Origin: Alphaproteobacteria bacterium 46_93_T64
Lineage (GTDB): Bacteria > Pseudomonadota > Alphaproteobacteria > Sneathiellales > Sneathiellaceae
Direction: 5' to 3'
Assembly (NCBI GenBank): GCA_002163135.1
Contig: MAAN01000011.1
Coordinates: 248,001 to 312,000 of the forward strand
Length of the DNA: 64,000 nt
In this document: positions 46,002 through 54,586 of the stretch, piece by piece
How positions within the stretch are numbered: position 1 is the first letter of the stretch
How the letters are laid out: every line of letters begins with the position of its first letter
The notes under the pieces: generated by a model
Databases searched by the model: none
What the model was told of the DNA's origin: nothing
The model's input: the letters and a program-made list of their open reading frames with translations, nothing else
Program-made: the position numbers and the translations under genes

Positions 46002-47765
46002 ATGGATAATCTTGGAACACCTAAATCAACAAGTTTGTCGAAAAGCCTTTTGGATATGAGGAACGATTCCGACGAGTTGGGGGCCAATTTGGCGCCAGTA
46101 AAAAATCGATCCTATGTCAGCGGAGATAAAACTGTTTCGCTCAATTACATGACCATCCCGGAAATGTTCTCAGAAACTGTATCCAAATTCGGTCCTCGTG
46201 AGGCCGCTTATTTCGCACAAACCGGAAAACGTCTAACCTATTATGACCTGGATCGGGAAGTGGATGATCTGGCGTCCGGGTTCTTGGCCCTTGGGCTGAC
46301 AAAAGGGGATCGCATTGGTATTTGGTCGCCTAATCGGTTGGAATGGTTACTGACACAGTTTGCGACGGCCCGAATAGGTCTAATTCTGGTGAATATCAAC
46401 CCGGCATACCGTTTGTCGGAGCTGGAATATGCATTGAATAAAGTGGAATGCAAAGCTTTGGTGACGGCTGAACAGTTCAAAACATCCAATTATTTAGAGA
46501 TGATCAACACTCTAGCCCCGGAATTAAATAGCTGTGCTCCGGGCCGATTAGTTTCAAAAAAGCTACCCCATTTGAAGATCGTTATTCGGGCAGGAGCCGA
46601 TAAAAGCAACGGCATGTTCAATTTTGAAGAGATTACTAAGCTTGGTGGTCCTGCGCAGCAACTGCGCCTCGATTCAATAAGCCAGTCATTGTCTCCAGAC
46701 GATCCGATTAACATCCAGTTCACAAGTGGGACAACAGGGACACCCAAAGGGGCAACACTCTCCCATTTCAATATAGTCAACAATGCCCGCTTTTGTGTAA
46801 TGGCGCAGGGTTTTAGTGAGATGGACCGCATGTGCATTCCTGTACCACTTTACCATTGTTTTGGCATGGTTTTGGGTACCCTTGGGTGTGTCAGTAAGGG
46901 AGCCGCGATGGTTTTCCCTGGAGAAGGTTTTGAGCCGGGGAAAACATTAGAAACTGTCTCTAACGAGAAATGTACGGCCCTGTATGGAGTGCCGACGATG
47001 TTTGTTGCGATGTTGGAACATTCTGATTTTGGGAAATACAGTTACTCAGAGCTTAGAACTGGGATCATGGCGGGGGCTCCTTGCCCCGTAGAGGTGATGA
47101 AAAAAGTTGTCTCCCAAATGAATATGTCTGAAGTGACAATTGCCTACGGAATGACGGAAACCAGCCCTATTTCGTTCCAAAGCAGTGCTAACGACAGCTT
47201 CGAGCGACGGGTGGCTACGGTTGGTCGCATTCATCCGCATGTCGAAGTGAAGATTGTGGATGAAGATGGGGGGATCGTTCCCGTTGGGGATAAAGGGGAG
47301 CTTTGGACGCGTGGTTATTCTGTCATGCATGGGTATTGGAATGATGCGGAAAAAACCAGAGAGTCAATCGCTGAAGGGGGGTGGATGCGAACGGGGGATC
47401 TAGCTGTTATTGATGCAGAAGGATATTGCTCCATTGTCGGTCGCCTTAAAGACATGATCATCCGCGGCGGAGAGAATATATATCCTCGCGAAATTGAAGA
47501 GTTTCTCTATCGGCACTCAAAAATTCAAGAAGTTCAAGTGTTTGGAATCCCTCATGAAAGATTGGGAGAGGAGGTCTGTGCCTGGATTGTGTTACAGTCC
47601 GGCGAAACCGCAACGGAGGATGAAATTCGCGAATTTTGCGAAGGCCAGATCACCCATTTTAAAATCCCCAAACATATCCGCTTCAAGACGGAACTTCCCA
47701 TGACAGTGACGGGTAAGCCGCAGAAATTTGTCATGCGGGATGAGATGTCGAATGAACTAGGATAA
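46002..47765 (+). CDS. AMP-forming acyl-CoA synthetase
   Basis: 587 residues from the ATG at 46002, with a TAAGGA site 8 nt upstream. All adenylate-forming motifs are intact: P-loop [26 protein letters not shown] and MRTGDLA. The hinge is '[22 protein letters not shown]', and the catalytic Lys is near the end in TVTGKPQK. It joins a carboxylic acid to CoA through an acyl-AMP. Placed 10 nt after the amidase, it would activate the acid released from the imported amide. The exact acid cannot be read from sequence. Confidence 0.88.
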   Translation: MDNLGTPKSTSLSKSLLDMRNDSDELGANLAPVKNRSYVSGDKTVSLNYMTIPEMFSETVSKFGPREAAYFAQTGKRLTYYDLDREVDDLASGFLALGLTKGDRIGIWSPNRLEWLLTQFATARIGLILVNINPAYRLSELEYALNKVECKALVTAEQFKTSNYLEMINTLAPELNSCAPGRLVSKKLPHLKIVIRAGADKSNGMFNFEEITKLGGPAQQLRLDSISQSLSPDDPINIQFTSGTTGTPKGATLSHFNIVNNARFCVMAQGFSEMDRMCIPVPLYHCFGMVLGTLGCVSKGAAMVFPGEGFEPGKTLETVSNEKCTALYGVPTMFVAMLEHSDFGKYSYSELRTGIMAGAPCPVEVMKKVVSQMNMSEVTIAYGMTETSPISFQSSANDSFERRVATVGRIHPHVEVKIVDEDGGIVPVGDKGELWTRGYSVMHGYWNDAEKTRESIAEGGWMRTGDLAVIDAEGYCSIVGRLKDMIIRGGENIYPREIEEFLYRHSKIQEVQVFGIPHERLGEEVCAWIVLQSGETATEDEIREFCEGQITHFKIPKHIRFKTELPMTVTGKPQKFVMRDEMSNELG

Positions 47766-48052
47766 TAGGTTAGTGAGAATTCAGCTCTTTTCCCGATCGT
47801 TTCATGAAGGGCAAAGTAGGTTGAATTCCTGAGAATGTGTATTGAAGATCAACGCAGTCCACTTTTCAGTGAAGTGATTTGCACGTAAACCATAAGCTAT
47901 TGATTCCATTGCAATGGTATAAATCACTAATCCGGCTCACTCTTAATGAAATCAGATTATGTTGTTGTTTAGAATGATACACAATAAGTACAGGTTGCGA
48001 TTTAGATAAAATTTTTCCAATACGTTCAATGATTTATGAACGGCCCTACCAG

Positions 48053-48095
48053 CTCTTAATTAGCGGGTCGTGGGTTTGAACCCCGCAGCGCCCAC
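48053..48095 (+). repeat. Second, decayed tRNA-Lys(CUU) 3' fragment (att direct repeat)
   Basis: Directly repeats the 35929-35973 site from the anticodon loop to the acceptor stem, and the match continues a few bases beyond it (TATTTAAGT). Three differences within the tRNA part are C-to-T or G-to-A changes, and the terminal CCA is changed to CTA. The upstream 5' half of a tRNA is absent. The two copies bracket the 12-kb amide cluster. From 47766 to 48052 I see no gene. Confidence 0.7.
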
Positions 48096-48263
48096 TATTT
48101 AAGTTATTGATAATATTTAATTTATTGGTATTTTTATACTTTAAATTTTTTGAATTATATAAAAATTGTCGCGTTTGTTGCCATGTTAATGGCAAATTAT
48201 TGAAAATGTGGGCTGGCGCGCGTTTTTGGACTACATGCAGTCACGAAAGCCGTGTTCCCGTCA

Positions 48264-48308
48264 CTCCGAACGCAGAGGTCACACGTTCGAATCGTGTCGG
48301 GTGCACCA
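48264..48308 (+). repeat. 3' half of a tRNA-Arg(CCG), probable att scar
   Basis: Anticodon loop CTCCGAA, a perfect T-arm (ACACG TTCGAAT CGTGT), acceptor strand CGGGTGC and terminal ACCA. The 5' side of the anticodon stem does not pair and no D-arm is visible upstream, so this is not a complete tRNA. It lies 170 nt from the tRNA-Lys fragment. Confidence 0.6.
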
Positions 48309-48971
48309 TTTCACATTTGTTCATTGAAAACATACCTAAGACCTTGTAAGGCATAGCGATTTGTGGTGTTCAAAGTCCCTGCTTCCGGCAATAAGGGATT
48401 TGACTAGAAAATGCCAGTCGAAGCACTGTTTTCTTCCGGGCTAAATTACTATTTCTCCAAATTTTCCAAGGGCTTGATTAGAATATTAGGGCGTGTTCGA
48501 ACGCCTCCTCCAAGGTATGGAGTGGTTTGCCAGATGAAATTATATTCTCTTCAAATACCGCTTTTTCTCGCTCAAGCTAGGAAATCCGTTTTTCGTACGC
48601 AGTTATAAGTGAAGAACTTCCCGCATCTACAACTCGTGCCGCAGACATTCGGCGTTAGGTTCGAAAAGCCCCTTAAATGAGAACTCGGAGCGGCACTAAA
48701 ACGCGACAGGCCCAATTGGAGTGCATAGTGTTGTCCGGATCTATCCTGGATCGTTATCACGGGAGCATTTTGTTGTTCTTGAGACCTCCGCCGCACTAGC
48801 CGTAATTGCCACCGAGAATGCTTGATTGGTTAATGAAATGCGACATACCAACAAGACCTTGGCAAATGTTTCTCATCAACTTAAAAAATATATGCCTCCG
48901 CAATTGTACGAATTCATAATTACCGGGCAACAAAATATAGTGATTGGATCAAAGCAGAAGAAATTAAATAT
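48309..48971. other. Gene-poor region between tRNA scars and recombinase fragment
   Basis: About 660 nt. Several short frames are open on both strands, but none has a ribosome site or recognisable motif. It is likely degraded mobile-element DNA. Confidence 0.35.
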
Positions 48972-49139
48972 ATTTTTCTCGGATATAGCGGCGTCATAAT
49001 ATTCTTGGACATTCACTATACCATTGGTTGTTGCGTAGGCTGTGACAGCTTCCTGTTGGCGCTTGAGGCTATCCTTATCAGCGCCGACATTTGTGGCGGA
49101 AGAGTTGCGATAATATGCGGTGGCAGTTGCCATTTTCAT
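48972..49139 (-). pseudogene. Serine recombinase N-terminal fragment
   Basis: Starting at the ATG at 49139 the frame reads ATAYYRNSSATNVGADKDS, then KRQQEAVTAYA and 'QEYYDAAISEKN'. This is the start of a large serine recombinase: the Y-x-R-x-S-S motif contains the catalytic serine. Homology stops after about 55 residues and the frame turns to AT-rich nonsense. The rest of the resolvase domain and all of the DNA-binding part are missing. I see no gene from 49140 to 49517. Confidence 0.65.
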
Positions 49140-49517
49140 GAAATCATCTGTCATTTCTATATTGCATACGAATTGCAAAATATAACGAGCTGGTTTTGGA
49201 GTTGCTCAACCAGGAAATATTAATTTGATTTAGATGTTATGTTCCTGCTCGGCGAAAATTTTTTGATTACCGAGATCAAGAACACATAGTGCAGATACCA
49301 ATCCTCTCCAGATACCCGTTATAAAATGATGGTTGGTCAGCATTTTTGCGACATAAACAAGTCCGCTTTGTGACGGTATAGCCGAAGTCACCTAGGGCTC
49401 ATTGTTTAGGTCTGTTAATGATCCAAAGCCGAACAATAGTTCCCAATAAAAGCGATCAGTGTTCAGGCTTCTGTTCATCAGTTCATCTGCAGCTTCAGTT
49501 ATCTGCTCGGAAAATCA

Positions 49518-49562
49518 CCCTTGTCCCCGGCGGCACAATCAATGAAATCATGCCGCCAAGGG
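49518..49562 (-). terminator. Hairpin downstream of the AGCS symporter
   Basis: GGCGGCA at 49529-49535 pairs with TGCCGCC at 49551-49557, flanked by CCCTTG and CAAGGG that extend the stem. On the minus strand it is followed by an ATTTT stretch. It lies 35 nt after the symporter stop. Confidence 0.5.
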
Positions 49563-49596
49563 TAGTTTTGAGGATGGAATAAGAACGCGTTTGTAT

Positions 49597-51021
49597 TTAT
49601 TCCTTACCCGTCCATACGTCTTTAGCGATATCCAGGTCAGCATACTTGGCTGGGTCCAATATTGGTCGATCTACGCCAGCTTTCAATTGATCACTGAAAT
49701 CAACGATCAACCGTTTAGCAATCGGGAACAACATTGTCAGTGCGACAAGGTTGACGATCGCCAAAATACCCATCATCGGATCGGAGAAGAAGAAGATGGA
49801 CGTCGCTGCGGGCGCAACGGCACCAAGAAACACAATACCCACCAGTGCGATCTTGAAGCCATGAAGCGCGGCTGTACTCTTTGTCAAGACAGTCAACGCA
49901 TTCTCACCCAGATAATAGTTGTAGATGATGGAACTGAACGCAAACAACAAGACGGCCCCTGTCAGGAAATATTGTACCCAACTGCCGAGATGCGAAACCA
50001 GAGACTGCTGTGTCAACGCGACGCCATCGATCCCCTCTGCACCTGGCACATAAACGTCGCCAAGCAAGATAACAAAAGCTGTGCAGGAGCAAATTATAAT
50101 CGTGTCAATGAACACGGAAAACGACTGCGTAATACCTTGGCTAACCGGGTGACGGACGTCTGCTGCGGCTGCGACGTTGGGGGCCGAACCAAGCCCCGCT
50201 TCGTTTGAAAACAGGCCGCGACGCAAACCTTGAGCAATAGCAGCACCCATGCCACCACCAACAGCTTCTTCAATCCCGAAAGCATTTGAAAAGATCATGC
50301 CAACGACTGCTGGAATGCCGTCCAGATTAGTGACGATAACAAGCAACGCTATACCGATGTATAAAAGCGCCATGACGGGGACGATCACGTCACATACCTT
50401 GGCAATACGGTGGATGCCGCCGTAAACAACAACGCCAGTACCAATCGCCAGGATTACGCCGGTAATCATGCGATCAATTCCCATACTATCCTGCGCCGCA
50501 CCCGCAACGGTATTTCCCTGGAATGCCGGGAAACCAATACCAAACGCAGCAATCAGTGAAATAGCATACAGGACTGCGAGCCAGCGATAATTGCTTCCCA
50601 GCCCATGTAATATCATCCGCGCAGGACCACCTCGAAAAGTGCCATCCCCTTCACGTTCTTTGAACAATTGCGCCAACGAGCATTCTATCAAACTGGTGGC
50701 CATACCAACCACTGCGATGGCCCACATCCAGAAAACAGCCCCTGGCCCGCCAAGGGTAATAGCAACCGCTACGCCGGCAATATTACCGCCGCCAACACGC
50801 CCGCCAACGGACAAAAGCAACGCCTCTCTGGCGGTGATAGCATTTGGATCAGCGGATTGGTTCCCGCCTTTAAGGACCCGGAACATCCGGGTAAAATATT
50901 TAAATTGAACGAACCCGCTCGCGATAGTGAAAAAGACACCCAGAACGACAAGAAACGGGATTAACGCCCATCCCCATGTCAGGTCTCCGATCACGCCAAA
51001 AAACGACTCTAACATTTCCAT
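49597..51021 (-). CDS. Alanine/glycine:cation symporter (AGCS family)
   Basis: A 474-residue membrane protein with about eleven hydrophobic segments. Family signatures include 'GGRVGGGNIAGVAVAITLGGPG' (split around GNIAG), 'GLRRGLFSNEAGLGSAPN' and 'NYYLGENAL'. AGCS proteins import alanine or glycine with sodium. It sits alone on the minus strand with a hairpin terminator after it. Higher GC and intact family motifs suggest that core chromosome resumes here. Confidence 0.92.
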   Translation of the reverse strand: MEMLESFFGVIGDLTWGWALIPFLVVLGVFFTIASGFVQFKYFTRMFRVLKGGNQSADPNAITAREALLLSVGGRVGGGNIAGVAVAITLGGPGAVFWMWAIAVVGMATSLIECSLAQLFKEREGDGTFRGGPARMILHGLGSNYRWLAVLYAISLIAAFGIGFPAFQGNTVAGAAQDSMGIDRMITGVILAIGTGVVVYGGIHRIAKVCDVIVPVMALLYIGIALLVIVTNLDGIPAVVGMIFSNAFGIEEAVGGGMGAAIAQGLRRGLFSNEAGLGSAPNVAAAADVRHPVSQGITQSFSVFIDTIIICSCTAFVILLGDVYVPGAEGIDGVALTQQSLVSHLGSWVQYFLTGAVLLFAFSSIIYNYYLGENALTVLTKSTAALHGFKIALVGIVFLGAVAPAATSIFFFSDPMMGILAIVNLVALTMLFPIAKRLIVDFSDQLKAGVDRPILDPAKYADLDIAKDVWTGKE

Positions 51022-51577
51022 TTGATCTTAACCCCCTATGTGCTCCCTTTAATGAGAGACTGTTTGCAGCCACTTAACAGCTGGACTAACTAACCTGCGT
51101 CTATATCGAAGGATTACATTAGAATTCACAATATTAGTGTACGTACACATTAATACCCACTACATATTGATTCAAGTGAAAATAAATGCGTTGAAAGCGG
51201 GAGTGAATTCCGTGAAATCTGAAAATCCATTTTCAATGTCCGATTTGAAGGCTTAGCGGAAGTGTTTTCAGGCCCGTGAAAACACTTCCGCTAATGACCC
51301 TAAACAGACATCGCGGTTTTGCCATCGCCGCCGTGATCTGATTAAGTGGGTTGAAGCACGTATCGTTTCCAACACTTCTCAAGCGGCTGCCTTCTAAGTT
51401 GTCGGTGGTCTTGGTGATTTGGGTGGGTGAGGCTTTCTCCCTCCCCAAATTCCCTAAAAGCTTCCTGGGTGCGGAACGCGCATGTTTTCCACAATCCAGA
51501 ACGAAATCCGAAAACTAAAAAGGGGGGTCCTCGTAACATCCCCCTCTAGAATTTCTTGAGCGTAGACAGGTGTAACA
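51022..51577. other. Intergenic region upstream of the fnr reading frame
   Basis: Contains the symporter promoter region, the long perfect inverted repeat listed separately and a short GGGGG/CCCCC repeat near 51521-51545. No credible gene was found. TTGATTCAAGTGAA at 51167-51180 has one good FNR half-site only. Confidence 0.4.
51253..51294. repeat. 18-bp perfect inverted repeat, 6-nt loop
   Basis: TTAGCGGAAGTGTTTTCA (51253-51270) and its exact complement at 51277-51294 are separated by GGCCCG. There is no T-tract on either side. It could be a bidirectional terminator, a mobile-element end or a repeated extragenic palindrome. Confidence 0.6.
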
Positions 51578-52099
51578 ATGGCAATAAAGAATATATACGC
51601 GGGATTTGATACTATCGAGATTGCTTTTCAAGGGGCATTACCGCAAGACGTGATCCATCACTTGGAAACAGCAAAAGATGAAGCCGCTAAGCTTCAAGAA
51701 GATCTGCTTACAGACATTGGGCCGAGGAACTTGAAGGGCATGTCTGGTGGTTATGCATATACCTTTAGCACGGGGCCAATGGGGGAGTTATGGAGCTTCA
51801 AGAAAAACGCTAATCCAACTGAATGGAATATAGGGATGAAGGTGTATGCAGCGTCCATGGTATCTTATCCTTATGGGGGGATTAAGGGGCGCATATTTCA
51901 GCGGCTCCGGGATATGGGATGTATATTCGTGCAAGAAAGCATTCGCCGCATTGGTGCGCTCTGTCATTCGTATTCAGTAATGTTCAACTGGAAAAGCTCT
52001 ATATGGACACCAGCCTGCGACGTCCTGCCGCATTGCGAAATTGTTTGCCAAGGTAATAATCCGGATTGTCGAAAATCGATAAGAAGAAGGACAACTAAC
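51578..52099 (+). pseudogene. Truncated element-type ORF (Rep-like) fused in frame to fnr
   Basis: The ATG at 51578 opens a frame that runs without a stop into fnr. Residues 1-125 ('AGFDTIEIAFQGALPQDV', 'GGYAYTFSTGPMGELWSFKK', 'WNIGMKVYAASMV') look like a protein I associate with alphaproteobacterial mobile elements carrying serine recombinases, with a replication-initiator-like character. From about 126 to 174 the sequence loses protein character and probably represents the old fnr promoter read through by chance. The combined 447-residue ORF is unlikely to be one functional protein. Confidence 0.45.
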
Positions 52100-52921
52100 A
52101 TGGTCTTGGATGTTTATGTTGAGGAAGTAGAAAGCGGCCATCCTGTTGTTTTGGGACGGGAGGCAAATCAGTTTCCGAGGTTCAACTTTCAAGCTGGGCG
52201 CAATTTACATCTGAAAACGAACTATTGCTCTACCTGCTCCGCGCATAATTTTGCAGTTTGCGCGGGACTGAAAGAGAACTCCCTTGCTCAATTTGGTCAA
52301 GATAATCAAATTAAGCCCTTCAAGGCAGGACAAATGATGTTCTGCGAACAAGATGATGCAAAGTACTTCTATTCCGTTATATCTGGAGACGTGCGGTTGA
52401 CTCGTTTACTCGAAGACGGTCGCCGACAAATTATAGGCTTCAAGTCCGTTGGAGATTTTCTTGGGCTATCCATGAGCGGACATCATACAACCAATGCAGA
52501 GGCTGTCGGCGACGTGACAGTTTGCCAAATTTCTACAACAAAACTCTATGCAGAAATGGAAAGCAACAGTGCGATCAACGCACGGTTAATGGAAATGACG
52601 CAATCTGAAATGATCCGCCTTCAAGACAAAATGCTTCTCCTTGGGCGTAAATCACCTATTGAGAAGATTGCCAGTTTCCTGTGTGAACGGGTGGCACAAA
52701 AAATGCGATACGAAGGCAGCTCAAACGAAAATAGAAGTTTAGAAATTACGTTGCCAATGAGCAGGGTGGACATTGCTGACTATCTGGGCTTGACCATTGA
52801 AACAGTGAGTCGAAATTTTACAAAGCTCCGTAAACTTGCGGTGATCGATTTAAAGACATCACAGACAATTCTTATTGCTGATCTTTATCAACTTCAAGTG
52901 CTTGCAGATATTGTGGACTGA
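52100..52921 (+). CDS. fnrL: FNR-type oxygen-responsive transcription factor
   Basis: 273 residues from the ATG at 52100, with an AAGAAGGA site; the frame is open upstream to 51578. Cluster cysteines C43, C46 and C54 have the Cx2Cx7C spacing of alphaproteobacterial FnrL. A fourth Cys lies in GDVTVCQIS after the cyclic-nucleotide-like beta roll. The CRP-type HTH ends in 'GLTIETVSRNFTKL', with the Glu, Ser and Arg that read TTGAT half-sites. With its [4Fe-4S] cluster intact under low oxygen, it would activate the cbb3 and hemN genes. hemN follows 21 nt downstream. Confidence 0.85.
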   Translation: MVLDVYVEEVESGHPVVLGREANQFPRFNFQAGRNLHLKTNYCSTCSAHNFAVCAGLKENSLAQFGQDNQIKPFKAGQMMFCEQDDAKYFYSVISGDVRLTRLLEDGRRQIIGFKSVGDFLGLSMSGHHTTNAEAVGDVTVCQISTTKLYAEMESNSAINARLMEMTQSEMIRLQDKMLLLGRKSPIEKIASFLCERVAQKMRYEGSSNENRSLEITLPMSRVDIADYLGLTIETVSRNFTKLRKLAVIDLKTSQTILIADLYQLQVLADIVD

Positions 52922-52942
52922 ATTTTAAAGGAGTGAAGGCAC

Positions 52943-54292
52943 ATGGAAAACAACCTCGTTCAATTCTACGACGCCGCTGTTCCACGTTATACCAGCTATC
53001 CGACAGCGCCACACTTTTCGCCAGAGGTGGATAACGACATCTATCGTAATTGGTTGCAAGAACTGGATCCTGCCAAACCGTTATCGCTTTATTTACACGT
53101 TCCTTATTGTCGCCAGATGTGCTGGTATTGTGGGTGTCATACAAAAATAACTGCCCAAGATAATCCAATTAAATTTTACGCAAACGCTTTAAGATCAGAA
53201 ATACGCATGTTGATCAAAGCGTTGCCGACCCGATTTTCCGTATCTCATGTCCATTGGGGTGGTGGAACACCGAGTATTTTGTCCTCAGAAGATTTTATTT
53301 CCATCATGGATCTCATTGATCAGAATTTTGACTATACTCAGGACGCTGAAAGGGCAATTGAAATTGATCCACGAACGGTTGATGCTTTGAAAATTGAAGC
53401 TTTAGCGAAAGGTGGAGTGAACCGAGCCAGTCTTGGTATCCAGGATTTCAATCCCGTAGTGCAAACGGCTATTAACCGTGTGCAATCCTTTGATGTAACA
53501 AAGCAGGCTGTCGAAAATCTTCGAGCTAACGGCATCACGCATATCAACTTCGATTTAATGTATGGATTGCCATTACAATCTTCTGACGATGTTCGGCGTA
53601 CGGTTGAATTGTCGCACAGCCTTCAACCTGATCGAATAGCGCTATTTGGATACGCCCATGTTCCCTGGATGAAATCCCATATGAAAATGATCCAGGATGG
53701 AGATTTGCCGGGAACGGTTGCGCGGGTAGAACACGCTAAATCAGCGGCGGAAGAACTAATACGGCTCGGATATCAGCAGATAGGTTTGGATCATTTTGCA
53801 CTTCCTGATGACAACATGTGCAAAGCGCTTGTCGGTAATAATTTGAACAGGAATTTTCAGGGATATACGACTGACCAATCTGAAACGTTAATTGGGATTG
53901 GCGCGTCATCCATCGGAAGTTTGCCACAAGGGTATGCTCAAAATATTGTCAGTATTCATGAATATGAGCGGCAAATACTGAATAATGAATTTGCAATTTC
54001 AAAGGGAATTATGATCAACACAGAAGACAAAATTCGCCGAGAGGTTATAGAGCGATTGATGTGTGATTTGACTGTAGATCTTGATGATATTTTAACGAAA
54101 TTTGGCAAGCCAAAATCGTTTTTCTCTGAGGAAATTTCTCGTCTCCAATCACTTGAGAAAGTGGGATTGCTTGTTCTAAAAGACAATAGGGTCACAGTTG
54201 AAGAGGATGTTCGGTTTCTTGTGAGAAATGTCTGTGCCGTATTTGATACATATCTTGGCACAGGTGCTGGACGCTATTCGCGTGCAATTTAG
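52943..54292 (+). CDS. hemN: Oxygen-independent coproporphyrinogen III dehydrogenase
   Basis: A 449-residue radical-SAM enzyme. The cluster motif is YLHVPYCRQMCWYCGCHT (CxxxCxxC plus the extra Cys), and 'VHWGGGTPSIL' is the SAM glycine motif. It turns coproporphyrinogen III into protoporphyrinogen IX without oxygen, supplying heme for the oxidase genes nearby. Start at 52943 with an AAAGGAGTG site. It is transcribed with fnr and convergent with ccoS. Confidence 0.94.
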   Translation: MENNLVQFYDAAVPRYTSYPTAPHFSPEVDNDIYRNWLQELDPAKPLSLYLHVPYCRQMCWYCGCHTKITAQDNPIKFYANALRSEIRMLIKALPTRFSVSHVHWGGGTPSILSSEDFISIMDLIDQNFDYTQDAERAIEIDPRTVDALKIEALAKGGVNRASLGIQDFNPVVQTAINRVQSFDVTKQAVENLRANGITHINFDLMYGLPLQSSDDVRRTVELSHSLQPDRIALFGYAHVPWMKSHMKMIQDGDLPGTVARVEHAKSAAEELIRLGYQQIGLDHFALPDDNMCKALVGNNLNRNFQGYTTDQSETLIGIGASSIGSLPQGYAQNIVSIHEYERQILNNEFAISKGIMINTEDKIRREVIERLMCDLTVDLDDILTKFGKPKSFFSEEISRLQSLEKVGLLVLKDNRVTVEEDVRFLVRNVCAVFDTYLGTGAGRYSRAI

Positions 54293-54412
54293 ACCCATAG
54301 CTTAAACGCCTAAGGATGGTTTCGAAATCCGTACTGTCTGATTTTCCAATTGCTACAATTCAAAGACGTTTCATGACAGTCTGAACAATATGATACTGGA
54401 GTATGGATTTTC

Positions 54413-54586
54413 TTAACTCTTGTAAATATCCTCCGGTGGAGCCTCTTCGTGATCGTCAATTAATATGCGCTCGGCGGCGCCTTCGGGGTCCTCAAACTGA
54501 CTGCTGTTAAGGGCCCAGATGAAACCTGCCAGGCCGAGGCCGCCGAGGATAAGAGCCGCTGGAATAAGAAGGAGCAGAATATTCAT
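54413..54586 (-). CDS. ccoS: cbb3 oxidase maturation protein CcoS
   Basis: A 57-residue protein with one N-terminal membrane helix (about 3-26, 'LLLIPAALILGGLGLAGFIWAL') followed by NSSQFEDPEGAAERIL. This 'QF-D-P-x-xAA-RIL' block is the CcoS hallmark. It is needed for cofactor insertion into the cbb3 oxidase. Its start overlaps the ccoI stop by 4 nt (ATGA). Confidence 0.9.
   Translation of the reverse strand: MNILLLLIPAALILGGLGLAGFIWALNSSQFEDPEGAAERILIDDHEEAPPEDIYKS

Noticed and set aside
48220-48308. Complete tRNA-Arg gene
   Set aside because: The T-arm and acceptor 3' strand are good, but no matching 5' acceptor (GCACCCG) or D-arm is found upstream.
49591-50208. 205-residue plus-strand ORF
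   Set aside because: It is antisense to the AGCS symporter, and the peptide shows no domain character; the symporter frame is clearly the real one.
51167-51180. Second FNR box upstream of the symporter
   Set aside because: TTGATTCAAGTGAA has one consensus half but the other matches only three of five bases.
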